Origin: Mycoplasmatota bacterium
Lineage (GTDB): Bacteria; Bacillota_I; Bacilli_A; MAG-NZ
Reading direction: 5' to 3'
NCBI GenBank assembly: GCA_018394315.1
Contig: CP074575.1
Span: 1,768,615 to 1,832,614 of the forward strand
Length of the DNA: 64,000 nucleotides
The position numbers and the translations under genes were made by a program. Every line of letters starts with the position of its first letter. Position 1 is the stretch's first letter. Of this stretch, positions 44,491 through 53,689 are shown in pieces. The notes under the pieces are model-generated. The model was not told the origin of the DNA and ran no database searches. It saw only the letters and a program-made list of their open reading frames with translations.

Positions 44491-44609
44491 ACTTTTGACA
44501 ACTTATTACAAAGATTTACATGTACTGATTCAAAGTCCTCTTTTACTAGCTATTACCGAAAAATCAGATAGAATGTCCACTTCAAGATGTTAATTAATCC
44601 TTTGTAATT

Positions 44610-44680
44610 ATTAGATAAAAGGACAAGATTTCAACAAACCTAGTCTTTTTATCTAGTCCTTAACTTACAGCTTAAATAAT
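44610..44680 (-). terminator. Terminator and 3' UTR repeat after the esterase gene
   Basis: Minus strand: AAGACTAGGTTT, loop, AAATCTTGTC and TTTT. Shared with the 3' UTR at 30685-30765 including CTTACAGCTTA. Confidence 0.75.
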
Positions 44681-44682
44681 AA

Positions 44683-47025
44683 CTAATCATTTCTTATTTC
44701 TAAGTTTGGATGGTAATAGGAAATATTATAGTTAGCTATTCCATTTCCTCTATTAATCTTAAAAAATTCTAATATATAATCCTTGTCCTTATCATCATAC
44801 GAGTGTTCTTGTGTTTTATTTGTAATAAACTGACCCGTTCCACCCAACTCATAATATATGTCAATTATATTGAACCACTTCTCAGGCATATCACGTCCAA
44901 TTAAGCCTATTAATAAATCTCTTTCTTCTTCTGTGAACGTGTCATACCCCCAAAGAGGATCATTAGTGTCTAGCATTCCAAGATGGAATAATTTAGGTAA
45001 ATCACCATATGTTTTACTATCAAATTCAGAACCAAATAAGTATTCATGATTAGCTATTCCTACAGGATAAATCAGTTCAGACCCTTGATAATTATCACTT
45101 GGTAAAATTGGATGATGAATTCCTCCAACATAAACAGCTTTGAATTCTTCCGGATAAATTGATGATAATCTATTTGCAAATGCTCCTCCTGTTGAAAATC
45201 CACCAATAAATACTTTCTCCTCAAGGTCAAATCCAGCTTCACTTAGTCTTTCCTTCGCATCATCTAGTATATTCATCATCTGGACCTCATAGTTTTTGAG
45301 TAACTCAAGGTCTTCTCGAGTATATATAGAACCCTTACTAATTTCCATATTTTCAAATTCATCTTCCAAGTACATAGTAGTACTATCTAAGTCTTGTGGC
45401 TTTATAACTTCAGTTACTTCACTTGTGATGTTTCTAACATCAGGTCGTGGAGTTATTGGCATTACTCTTGGGACATGAAGTTCATCAGAAACATAATACA
45501 TTACTCTCCAATTTTCATGTAGCGACTCATAAGCCTCAATAATAGTTTCTATGAAATTGTCATTAGACTTAGGGTTATTAGTTTCAAATATTAGATATGA
45601 TAAGTCATTACTATTTATTAATTGATTATTGGATGTTGGTAGTTGTATAAAATATGGATAATTAAAACCTTTATCTGGATTAGCAGGTATAAATACAATT
45701 TTACCATAATCCGTATTTTTGAAACTTGTTCCAAGTTCTATAATCTCCCTCATTTCTCTCTCTTGCCATGAAAGAATCTCTGAAATATCAGCTATCCCTG
45801 ATATTTCAGATGTAAATAAATCATCTGGTAATACTTCAAACATCTTGATTAAGTTTGACTCACTACTAGCGTTAAGTATAATAATATGCTTTCCATCATA
45901 ATTTCTTGACAAGTATTGATTTTCTTCAAGTCTTGAAGCTTCTGGAATCAATTCTTTTATATACAATGGGAAATCTTGATTCGGAATATTTAAAACAATT
46001 ATTTGACTGGCGTAGTCTATTTCATTTTGAGTCACATTCTGATTTGATTGTTTACTACAATTATCAAATTGATAAAAATCTATCATTCTATTTACAGATT
46101 CTCTTTGTCCAATAATCAAATTATCCTTTAAATCATCTTCATTATAGAATTCCATTTCGGGATCAGATGGAGGAGTAATAATTTCATGTACGTCTTTCAC
46201 AATTTCAATACGTGACAATTTATTATTTGGAGGTGCAATAACACCTTCTTTGTCAGTATATATTGTATATACGTCAACATTCATCGGGTTAATTGGACTA
46301 AATACATTAGTTTCCCTAAATAAATTATCTATATATGCCCTATAATCAGATTCACCAGTATTAACATATAATACTAACTGTTCTCCATCTACTATTAAGT
46401 TGTATCCATTTTTCAATTCAAAAAAAACTGGAATTCTCCTCTCAAGAAGAATATACCAATCCCACCATGCTGGATTACTAAAATGATAATTCCCGTCTAA
46501 CAAAATTGAGTGAACTTGATCTCCTCTTTCTATTTCTTCATTTTCAACAAACTCTCGAACATTCTTCATACTTGCCAACCAGTATGGTAAGTCTATCCCT
46601 AGCGTATGATGTACGTGCCTTTGTAAGTAATTTAGTGCATCTTCATCTCCGGCAACGAAAAAATTATCATCGACGAAATATTCGTCTACAATTATTTTTA
46701 ATTCTTCATAAGATATTTGGTAACCTTCTTTTAAAGAATTAATGACATCAGTGAGTTGAATTACTTCCTCTTTTTTTTCTGTTGAGACATCAGAATCATC
46801 TTCTCGAGTGTTGCCCTCTGTATCAATTACATCGACAATCTCACTTGGAACATTATCTCCAGTTCCATCATCTGTTGTAATTTTTTCAGTAGTCTCACCA
46901 GAATCACTTTCTGCTAAAGTTTCTTCTTGTTCAATAATTCCCGCTACCTCACCAATTCCAGCAGTGTTATCTGTACATCCAATCAACATAAAAACTATTA
47001 AGAGTATCATTACTTTTTTCCACAT
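44683..47025 (-). CDS. Large lipoprotein with C-terminal alpha/beta-hydrolase domain
   Basis: A 780-residue exported protein. Signal with lipobox VFMLIGC (Cys about 17), a low-complexity acidic/Thr linker (20-90), a long region of unknown fold (90-550), then a hydrolase domain: KVFIGGFSTGGAFANRLSSIYPEEF with the nucleophile Ser in GFSTGG (about 615), and probable acid and His in the C-terminal part (EHSYDDKDKDY). This is like secreted esterases of the feruloyl/PHB-depolymerase type. The substrate is unknown. GGAGGTACT sets the start. It begins the module between repeat D and the intact ssp gene. Confidence 0.7.
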   Translation of the reverse strand: MWKKVMILLIVFMLIGCTDNTAGIGEVAGIIEQEETLAESDSGETTEKITTDDGTGDNVPSEIVDVIDTEGNTREDDSDVSTEKKEEVIQLTDVINSLKEGYQISYEELKIIVDEYFVDDNFFVAGDEDALNYLQRHVHHTLGIDLPYWLASMKNVREFVENEEIERGDQVHSILLDGNYHFSNPAWWDWYILLERRIPVFFELKNGYNLIVDGEQLVLYVNTGESDYRAYIDNLFRETNVFSPINPMNVDVYTIYTDKEGVIAPPNNKLSRIEIVKDVHEIITPPSDPEMEFYNEDDLKDNLIIGQRESVNRMIDFYQFDNCSKQSNQNVTQNEIDYASQIIVLNIPNQDFPLYIKELIPEASRLEENQYLSRNYDGKHIIILNASSESNLIKMFEVLPDDLFTSEISGIADISEILSWQEREMREIIELGTSFKNTDYGKIVFIPANPDKGFNYPYFIQLPTSNNQLINSNDLSYLIFETNNPKSNDNFIETIIEAYESLHENWRVMYYVSDELHVPRVMPITPRPDVRNITSEVTEVIKPQDLDSTTMYLEDEFENMEISKGSIYTREDLELLKNYEVQMMNILDDAKERLSEAGFDLEEKVFIGGFSTGGAFANRLSSIYPEEFKAVYVGGIHHPILPSDNYQGSELIYPVGIANHEYLFGSEFDSKTYGDLPKLFHLGMLDTNDPLWGYDTFTEEERDLLIGLIGRDMPEKWFNIIDIYYELGGTGQFITNKTQEHSYDDKDKDYILEFFKINRGNGIANYNISYYHPNLEIRND

Positions 47026-47157
47026 AAGTACCTCCATCTATAGAATGTATTGACTTATTATATCATGAATAAATATTTATAGAGTTCAATTAAGATGCAA
47101 TCCTTCGACAAAGATTAACTGAATCTAGATTGAGGTCAGATTCAATATGATAGTTTA

Positions 47158-47240
47158 AGGAGAGACTAAAGGGAATCGAACCCTCGTAAGTCAAACATAC
47201 ACTTATTTCAATATGTATTTTTTCAAAGATCGATCGTATT
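47158..47240 (-). repeat. tRNA-like 3' end fragment plus conserved flank, copy 1
   Basis: Minus strand: GAGGG-TTCGATT-CCCTT T-arm, then TAGTCTCTCC. The 5' flank (TATTGAAATAAGTGTATG) is shared with 51125-51186. No full tRNA can be folded. Confidence 0.5.
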
Positions 47241-47404
47241 CTATTTGATGAATGATGAGTTTATTATATCTGTAAATGATTAACCTCATCAATTCATCTA
47301 CTTCTATTATAAGATTTATACGGAATGATTCGTTCTGTTCAAAAAAATAATTTAATTTTTTGATTTACCATAGAAATAATTATAGATATAATATCTGCTT
47401 ATAA

Positions 47405-47665
47405 CAAAAAAAAGACAAGATTTCTTTAAAATCATGTCTTTTTCTAGTCATTAATATAATCATTTCATATTTCTAGGTTTGGATGGTAATATGATATATT
47501 ATAGTTAGCTACTCCATCTCCTATATTAACCTTAAAAAATTATAATATATATATATATTCCATACCGTCTTGATCATAAAAATATTTTTGTGTCTTATCA
47601 TACCCCCAACGAGGATCATTAGTGTCCAACATTCCAAGATGGAATAATTTAGATAAATTATTTTA
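47405..47665 (-). pseudogene. Degraded copy of the esterase gene's 3' end and terminator
   Basis: Matches the end of the gene at 44683: the terminator (GACATGATTT/AAATCTTGTC), the tail codons for YNISYYHPNLEI, and after an internal deletion the stretch for LFHLGMLDTNDPRWGYD. Stops and frame shifts are present. It lies a few hundred bases upstream of the intact copy, in the same orientation. Confidence 0.8.
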
Positions 47666-47780
47666 TAATCAAAAATATATGTGTGTAAATGACAAAATCG
47701 AAGAATGAGTTGTTAACACTTTTTTTATATATGAATCACTAATTTCCTTCAAAATTTCTATGACCTCACTAACATAGGAA

Positions 47781-48617
47781 TTACCCATTACCTGATCCGG
47801 AGATTGGATCTGGGAAGTACATTCCTTCAAAATTAAAAAGTCCATTTTCAATAGCATATGTTAACGTCATTATTTCATCATTGACCAAAAAAACATAATC
47901 AGAAAATGATCCACCTACAATAGTGTGATTATCAATGGATTCTTCGTAATCAGAATCATAACTATGATTAGTATTGTAATATAATGGCATTTTGCGATAC
48001 ATTCCAAGATAAACGCTATTCTTGCCTAGATAATCAATGATGATATCTGGAACAAAGTCCTTTTCATTTATCAGTACTGCTTTAGCCGAAGTCTTTCCAG
48101 GAAAAGATTCCAACATAACATCATAAGTTATTTCAACTAGGTTTCCAACCTCAAACTCATCTGAAACTCCTTTGCAAAACTTTGGTTTTTTTTCAATATT
48201 TACAATAGTCATACCCTCATCAAGAGTATTAACCCAAATACTTTCTTCTTTTACTTTGACAATGGGTCCCAACACATTGTAATTAACTTCATAAATTGCT
48301 GGATAGTTTGCCTTTACAGCAGTGGCATTCCATGGATAACTAGATTTATCAAGATCCTTAATTTCAAATTCTAGATGATGTCGCCACAGTTCAACCTCAG
48401 GAAAATTGTCTGGAAGTTCAGTTTCATAATTAATCTCAACCCACACATAACCATAGTTAGATAACCTATCTGGTATCAATAATTTATTATCCTTTTGATC
48501 TCTTGGCCTTCCTGCAACCATGTTATCAAATAATGGATTATTATCAACCGGAGAACAATTATTGTCTTTACAACCTACTAAATTTAGTAATAAAATCAGG
48601 AATATGATTTTTCTCAT
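47781..48617 (-). CDS. Lipoprotein of unknown function
   Basis: A 278-residue exported lipoprotein: IIFLILLLNLVGCKDNN with the lipobox Cys at about 16. The mature part is mixed alpha/beta with a few cysteines (NNCSP and KFCKG), no membrane segment and no domain I recognise. AAGGAGTC before the ATG. It stands alone between the degraded esterase tail and the protease gene, inside the tRNA-like repeat pair. Secretion is clear, function is not. Confidence 0.6.
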   Translation of the reverse strand: MRKIIFLILLLNLVGCKDNNCSPVDNNPLFDNMVAGRPRDQKDNKLLIPDRLSNYGYVWVEINYETELPDNFPEVELWRHHLEFEIKDLDKSSYPWNATAVKANYPAIYEVNYNVLGPIVKVKEESIWVNTLDEGMTIVNIEKKPKFCKGVSDEFEVGNLVEITYDVMLESFPGKTSAKAVLINEKDFVPDIIIDYLGKNSVYLGMYRKMPLYYNTNHSYDSDYEESIDNHTIVGGSFSDYVFLVNDEIMTLTYAIENGLFNFEGMYFPDPISGSGNG

Positions 48618-48922
48618 AACTTAAGACTCCTTATACTTTTGATCTCATCATTAAAAAACATTCATCAGAGTAAACATAAATTCTAATATTATAATCCCAT
48701 AAAATGTAGATATGGAATAAATCTTTTCGATCTTTATACATCTACTGTTTAGGATTTAAAACAATTACAGTAAAATTGTATTATTAGACCAATAATTGAA
48801 GAACGTATTTTATTTGAAGAGTGTACTCTTTTTAAGTAACGTATATTTTAAGAATCGTATAGATTCGACAATAACAAGGTCAATTCCAATACGATTCTAC
48901 TACTTAAATTTACGATTATGGA
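48618..48922. other. Intergenic stretch without a gene
   Basis: AT-rich. An imperfect inverted repeat around GAATCGTATAGATTCGA and TACGATTC at 48851-48897 may end transcription of the protease gene. No coding signal. Confidence 0.35.
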
Positions 48923-49831
48923 TTAACTAATATGATTGCTTTCTAAATATGATTTTAGCCATGAACTCATTTTCCTTGCGATATTCATGGGTTCTCCAGT
49001 CACTCCACCGTTATGTATCGCTACAATCCTATTTTGTGAATCATAAACAGGTGAACCGCTTTGACCAGATGTAGCATCAACTTTATACTCAATAGTATAT
49101 AGATTGAGATCATAAACTGGTCCATCAGCGGTCCACATTGTCTTTGACGTTGCATCTGGAGTTGTGTTAGGATAGCCAGTTAAGTTAATGTTTTGTGCAA
49201 TTAATACATTATCATGTAAATCAAATATTTTTACTCCGCTGTCCACGTTAGAAGAAAGAGTGATTACTCCCCAATCATGATTAGTTGAACCGCTACTCTC
49301 CCACTGAGATGCAACTGAAATTGTTGCTGCATACTCCGTACTAAAATGATTAGTATTTTCGTCTACTCCCGGAGACACAGTAACCGCATAAGCCCATCCT
49401 AAGTTATCTTTATGATCATACAGACAATGTCCAGCAGTTAGTACACTGTTTGCATCTATCATTGCACCTGTACAATAGCCGTTATATATATCATTATTCA
49501 CATCCTTGTAGTACATTTTCAGGTGTACTATTCCTGAATACGGATCGGCAGTTGTGTCAGTAACCCTAACTCGATCGTCATCTGATGGTGTTGGTAAGAT
49601 ACTTTTAATATCGTTATCAAGACCTAAATGTGCTTCAGCATAAGTCGGATAATCACCTAGCACTCTATCACCTACAGTTAACTGTCCTGTTTCGCTATCA
49701 TATACAACTTTCTCTAAATCAATACTGATTTCTTCTATCTCTTCCTTATATTTTCCATTCTTAGCAAGTACGTCTTGTCCGGAAATAGTGAATAAACATA
49801 AAAACAAACACATCATAATTACTTTTTTCAT
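48923..49831 (-). CDS. Secreted V8/trypsin-like serine protease
   Basis: A 302-residue exported peptidase of the S1B (glutamyl endopeptidase-like) type. Signal IMMCLFLCLFTISGQDVLA; propeptide-like region to about 85; catalytic domain with LTAGHCLYDH (His), STNHDWGVITL (Asp) and ATSGQSGSPVYDSQ (Ser). Two cysteines (YCTGA and GHCLY) flank the His loop and could form a disulfide. Start taken at the inner ATG, since the upstream one lacks a ribosome binding site. Probably a scavenging or processing protease; it may cut after Glu/Asp, but that is family knowledge. Confidence 0.85.
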   Translation of the reverse strand: MKKVIMMCLFLCLFTISGQDVLAKNGKYKEEIEEISIDLEKVVYDSETGQLTVGDRVLGDYPTYAEAHLGLDNDIKSILPTPSDDDRVRVTDTTADPYSGIVHLKMYYKDVNNDIYNGYCTGAMIDANSVLTAGHCLYDHKDNLGWAYAVTVSPGVDENTNHFSTEYAATISVASQWESSGSTNHDWGVITLSSNVDSGVKIFDLHDNVLIAQNINLTGYPNTTPDATSKTMWTADGPVYDLNLYTIEYKVDATSGQSGSPVYDSQNRIVAIHNGGVTGEPMNIARKMSSWLKSYLESNHIS

Positions 49832-50627
49832 CCCAAATCTCACTTTCTTTTTTTTTGTGAATTCCATAGTTTAATGTCTTAAATATTGTATCCTCTTAAA
49901 TACTCCTTTCTAATACTAATATGAAATAGTGTTTGTACTATTGATGTGCGAAAAAAATGTAATAGTCCCTACTATCAAATATTAATTTCATCGTTATAAT
50001 CAACACTTAAGAACTCAAAAACAAATATATTTGAATTCACAATTAAATTATACACTGACTATTATAGAATTCAAAATTTTTTTGTAGTCTAGCAACATTG
50101 TTCAAAAAACACTGCTTTAAGGGGGGTAATTTAGGGTGTTGATGCAAGATTTCATATAAAAGTTAAAAAAAGAAATGATATAAGAAATAATATTGACAGC
50201 AAATATCTCCAAAAAGGGTATCAATGATTAAGTGGATTTAATATCTTTTTTTATGAATGGAGAAAGTTCAACTTATTCCATATCAAGGAGAAATTATACT
50301 CAATCAGTTGACTATAATTCTTAAATTAGCAATTGCCCTTGCTAACTTAATCTATATAAGTAACAATAATTGAATCTACATAAACTCGTCTATCTCATAC
50401 AATAGCTTGTTTAGACGTGAGTCACTAAAGTATGTATACTTACAAAAGTGTCAATTAACTGTTTGTGAGGAGACACACACTTACTACTACAAGCAGCTAA
50501 ACCATACCATTGGTTTTTAAAATCAGCAGGCATTATCAATACATCTCAAGTAAGTGATCGAATGGTGGAATTATATGTACTCATATTAACTCTCACCAAT
50601 TTATCTACTTCCATTATATCACTTACT
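49832..50627. other. Long gene-poor stretch of the island
   Basis: About 800 AT-rich bases. Contains the dispersed repeat at 50087-50153. I find no start with a ribosome binding site and no frame over 40 codons that resembles a protein. Confidence 0.4.
50087..50153 (-). repeat. Dispersed 67-bp repeat, copy 2
   Basis: TCTAGCAACATTGT, an altered G-rich hairpin, then GTTGATGCAAGATTT; same order and orientation as 35185-35251. Confidence 0.55.
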
Positions 50628-50816
50628 CTAAAATCTTATATGGACCACTCTTTTAAATTGATTTGACCTCCTCAATACAATAGATAACTCTTCAGCTAGG
50701 TTTTCTGATTCAATAAGTGATGCTTTATTACTTATGCTCCAAAGTTCCAAATTGTCTTCATAAATGCAGATTCCATGTATGCGGTCATCTTTATCCACAA
50801 TGCTTATTAGATTCAT
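50628..50816 (-). CDS. Small conserved-looking protein of unknown function
   Basis: A 62-residue protein, MNLISIVDKDDRIHGICIYE onward, with a beta-rich start and an alpha-helical end (ESENLAEELSIVLRRSNQF). AAGGAGTGA eight bases before the ATG gives a convincing translation start. No cysteine pair, signal or membrane segment. It lies alone in the gene-poor part of the island. No family recognised. Confidence 0.5.
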   Translation of the reverse strand: MNLISIVDKDDRIHGICIYEDNLELWSISNKASLIESENLAEELSIVLRRSNQFKRVVHIRF

Positions 50817-51124
50817 ATTAATCACTCCTTATGAAAAGGATAGTGAATCTTTTACTACAAATCAATATAATATAATTGAATAATTAATTATTTTCTATTA
50901 CACTCTATAAATTTCTTTTAGTACAAACAGTATAGCAAAGATGGATGTCCAATCGTTCTTCCAGTGTTTACTCAATACATATTCAAGTCATCTATGTACA
51001 AAATTAAAATCATTATTCAGTCATAGAAATCCATTCACAGAGGACTAAGTATCGACAATAATCAGATACTGACTATGTAAATAAAAAAGATTAGATGTAA
51101 TCATCCAATCTCATGAGTCTCAAT
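50817..51124. other. Intergenic stretch without a gene
   Basis: AT-rich DNA between the small gene and the tRNA-like fragment; no coding or structural signal seen. Confidence 0.3.
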
Positions 51125-51186
51125 GGGGTGACTGAAGGAATCGAACCCTCATACGTTAAACTTATACTTACTTCAATATATAATCT
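51125..51186 (-). repeat. tRNA-like 3' end fragment plus conserved flank, copy 2
   Basis: Minus strand: GAGGG-TTCGATT-CCTTC T-arm then AGTCACCCCA, with 5' flank TATTGAAGTAAGTATAAG shared with 47158-47240 as a direct repeat. No complete tRNA. Confidence 0.5.
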
Positions 51187-51307
51187 TTCAAAAAATAAAT
51201 CGCTAAAAAACAGTATTGACTAAACTTATATAAAAAGTTCATTTCGATTAACGTACAGTATAATTTTCATAGTTCCTAAGCACCAGAATTAAAATGATTA
51301 TACTCTA

Positions 51308-51342
51308 AAAGAAAGAAAGTTTTTTAAAACTTTCTTCTATAT
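51308..51342 (-). terminator. Terminator of the intact ssp gene
   Basis: Minus strand: GAAAGTTTT, loop, AAACTTTC and TTTCTTT. This hairpin and the last codons of ssp make up the repeat unit found four more times in the island. Confidence 0.8.
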
Positions 51343-51366
51343 AATATTTAGTTTTATTTTAATTTA

Positions 51367-51588
51367 TTATTTTTTATATGTCCCTTGACTTGGGGCAGCA
51401 GAACCCATTTGTTGTTGAGCCATTGAAACCAATCTACGAGTTATTTCTCCACCAACTGACCCGTTTTGTCTAGCCGTACTGTCAGGTCCTAATGTTACAC
51501 CAAGTTCACTGGCAATCTCGTATTTCATTTGATCGATTGCAGCCTGTGCTCCTGGAACTACTAATTTATTATAAGAGTTTTGAGCCAT
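51367..51588 (-). CDS. sspA: Alpha/beta-type small acid-soluble spore protein
   Basis: A 73-residue DNA-coating protein of the dormant spore. [23 protein letters not shown] contains the germination-protease site (EIASE), and [17 protein letters not shown] is the second conserved helix. GGAGGTGAC before the inner ATG decides the start. It lies 60 bases after thiI, the same neighbour as sspA of Bacillus subtilis, which marks this as the ancestral locus. The whole 22-kb island begins directly behind its terminator, and its last third is what is repeated through the island. Confidence 0.95.
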   Translation of the reverse strand: MAQNSYNKLVVPGAQAAIDQMKYEIASELGVTLGPDSTARQNGSVGGEITRRLVSMAQQQMGSAAPSQGTYKK

Positions 51589-51647
51589 AATGTCACCTCC
51601 TGTCAATAATATCTTTTACATTACTGACAAGATGATACTCAAATTCA

Positions 51648-52862
51648 TTATGTAATTTTTACCTCAAAACCTTCTTTTGGTAAATCAAGACTTGAATTAG
51701 TTTTTATTACTGCTGTTTGTGTATTCTCTACACACCAATCTACCATTGATTCATAATCAAATATTTCTTCTCTAATACATTTTTCAATTTTTGGTTTAGT
51801 AACTGGTTTACTTGGTACATAAACTGTGCAACAATCTTCAAAAGGTCTTATTGAAATATCGTAAGTATTAACATTTTTTGATATTTTTACTATTTCCGAT
51901 TTATCCATAGATATTAATGGTCTTAGTACAGGAATATTAACAACATCATTTATCGAATTAATACTTTCAATTGTTTGTGATGCGACTTGACCTAAACTTT
52001 CACCTGTTATTAAACAATTACTGCCGAATTTTTTTGCTAGTTTTTCTGATATTCTAAACATCATTCTTCTCATTATAGTTATCTTATATGAGTCATTTAC
52101 TTTTTCTAGGATTTTCATATGCAAGTCCTTAAACGGTACGAAATGAACCTTTATACCTCTATTTGGCGCATACTCAGCCATTTTTTTAGTTAACTCTACA
52201 ACTTTTTGAGCTGACTCAATTGGAGTCAAAGGAGTGGATTCAAAATGTATACCTTCTACTTCCATTCCTCTTTTCATCGTCAAAAACCCTGCTACAGGCG
52301 AATCAATTCCACCAGATAAAAGAAGCATTCCCTTACCTGATACACCAATCGGAAGACCACCTAAACCCATAGTTTTATCAAAATAAAGATAACTTGAATC
52401 CTGCCTTATTTCAATATAAAGCTTAACATCAGGATTTTTCATTTTTACTTTGTAATTATCAGTATTTTGAAGCACATAAGCAGCTACTTCTTTTGTAATA
52501 TCCATTGAAGTTAGAGGATATCTCTTATCGCTACGTTTTGTTTCTACTTTAAAAGTTTTTTCTTCCTTAATAGACTTTGATAATTCTAAAGCCAATTTCT
52601 TTATATCATTCATATCTTTTGAAGTTGTCGCAACTAAACTATATGAATGTAATCCAAAAACTTTATTTAGTCTTTCAACAACATTAGTATATTTTTCCCC
52701 ATTCAAAATAATATATAATCTATCGTGTCTTTTATCAAAAGAAATTTTTTCCAAATCATTACACTTATCTCTTACCATCTGATAAACTCTATTGATAAAA
52801 TCTTTTTTATTTTTCCCTTTTAAAGTTAATTCACCATATCTTATTAATATTCTATCGTACAT
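51648..52862 (-). CDS. thiI: tRNA 4-thiouridine synthetase ThiI
   Basis: A 404-residue enzyme that activates U8 of tRNA for sulfur insertion and may also serve thiamine synthesis. N-terminal ferredoxin-like and THUMP domains (1-165), then the PP-loop ATP pyrophosphatase with MLLLSGGIDSPVAGFL (about 180) and CLITGESLGQVASQT (about 275). It lacks the C-terminal rhodanese domain of E. coli ThiI, as in Bacilli. GGAGGTAAA precedes the ATG. Forms a pair with sspA downstream. Confidence 0.93.
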   Translation of the reverse strand: MYDRILIRYGELTLKGKNKKDFINRVYQMVRDKCNDLEKISFDKRHDRLYIILNGEKYTNVVERLNKVFGLHSYSLVATTSKDMNDIKKLALELSKSIKEEKTFKVETKRSDKRYPLTSMDITKEVAAYVLQNTDNYKVKMKNPDVKLYIEIRQDSSYLYFDKTMGLGGLPIGVSGKGMLLLSGGIDSPVAGFLTMKRGMEVEGIHFESTPLTPIESAQKVVELTKKMAEYAPNRGIKVHFVPFKDLHMKILEKVNDSYKITIMRRMMFRISEKLAKKFGSNCLITGESLGQVASQTIESINSINDVVNIPVLRPLISMDKSEIVKISKNVNTYDISIRPFEDCCTVYVPSKPVTKPKIEKCIREEIFDYESMVDWCVENTQTAVIKTNSSLDLPKEGFEVKIT

Positions 52863-53010
52863 TTTTTACCTCCAATATTAGAATTGCAACTAACTATATC
52901 GTAATACTGATGTCTTTTCAACTATTAATTTTACCATTTTACATATATATAAACAAATATATCTAGCAATTAAAAATACTTTAAGTATAATTATTGTAAG
53001 AGGTGATTCT

Positions 53011-53499
53011 ATGTTCGAAAAACAAAATATTAGCAATAATAAGGAAGAAATGTATTCTTTAATAATAAAGCAATTAAATTATCTATTAGAGGATGTAAAT
53101 GATAATATAGCGAATCTAAGTAATACATCTGCACTTTTAAATGTGTATTTAGAAAATATCAATTGGGTTGGTTTCTATCTTTACAAGAATAGTGAATTAG
53201 TACTTGGTCCATTCCAAGGTATGCCTGCATGTACTAAAATACAGATAGGTAATGGTGTATGTGGTACAGCAGCAAAAACATTATCAACTATGGTGGTAGA
53301 TGATGTAGGAGCGTTCCCAGGACACATTGCCTGCGATGGAGCTTCCAAATCAGAGATAGTAGTTCCAATAATTATAGAAGACAAATTATTTGGATTACTT
53401 GATATTGATAGCCCAATACTATCAAGATTCGATGAAGATGATAAACTATACCTAGAAAATGTCATAAATACTATAATATCTTACATATCCATTGACTAG
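53011..53499 (+). CDS. msrC: GAF-domain free methionine-(R)-sulfoxide reductase (YtsP-like)
   Basis: A 162-residue GAF-fold enzyme reducing free Met-R-sulfoxide. INWVGFYLYKNSELVLGPFQGMPACTKIQIGNGVCGTAAK (in parts NWVGFYL, PACTKI, GNGVCGTAA) and DDVGAFPGHIACDGASKSEIVVPI hold the catalytic cysteines. LFGLLDIDSP closes the domain. AGAGGTGAT precedes the ATG. The next gene is rpsD, as with ytsP in Bacillus. The rpsD promoter -35 lies inside its last codons. Confidence 0.9.
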   Translation: MFEKQNISNNKEEMYSLIIKQLNYLLEDVNDNIANLSNTSALLNVYLENINWVGFYLYKNSELVLGPFQGMPACTKIQIGNGVCGTAAKTLSTMVVDDVGAFPGHIACDGASKSEIVVPIIIEDKLFGLLDIDSPILSRFDEDDKLYLENVINTIISYISID

Positions 53500-53520
53500 T
53501 ATCACAAATTACTATATAAT
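53492..53520 (+). promoter_or_regulatory. Strong SigA promoter of rpsD
   Basis: TTGACT at 53492-53497 and TATAAT at 53515-53520 with a 17-base spacer. The -35 box overlaps the stop codon of the preceding gene. Confidence 0.85.
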
Positions 53521-53526
53521 TATATT

Positions 53527-53689
53527 TGCGAAATAATGGCAGTGGCATACTTAGTTACTCAACGTGTTTATTCTGTTTAGGTGTATCGGTAGTCTTTGGC
53601 TGCAAGATGAGGATATATAATAGACTCCCTGAGATAAACTACATGTGCAAGTCGTTGTTTTAAAATAAAACAATGAAGGAGGAACATAC
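53527..53689 (+). ncRNA. rpsD 5' leader, probable S4-binding autoregulatory RNA
   Basis: About 160 transcribed bases separate promoter and rpsD. In Firmicutes such a leader binds S4 and represses rpsD. Several short complementary segments exist (for instance GGCAGT.. and GACTCCC-type arms), but I did not verify the S4 pseudoknot. Called by position and family knowledge. Confidence 0.5.

Noticed and set aside
47669-47857. Minus-strand frame of 62 codons
   Set aside because: Overlaps the lipoprotein gene at 47781 in another frame and has no translation signal of its own.
33377-51186. Functional tRNA or tmRNA genes
   Set aside because: Only T-arm and acceptor 3' halves are present; no D- or anticodon arms could be found upstream.
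29847-51588. Integron-type cassette array
   Set aside because: The repeated units are coding tails plus terminators, not attC-like folded sites, and no tyrosine integrase is present.
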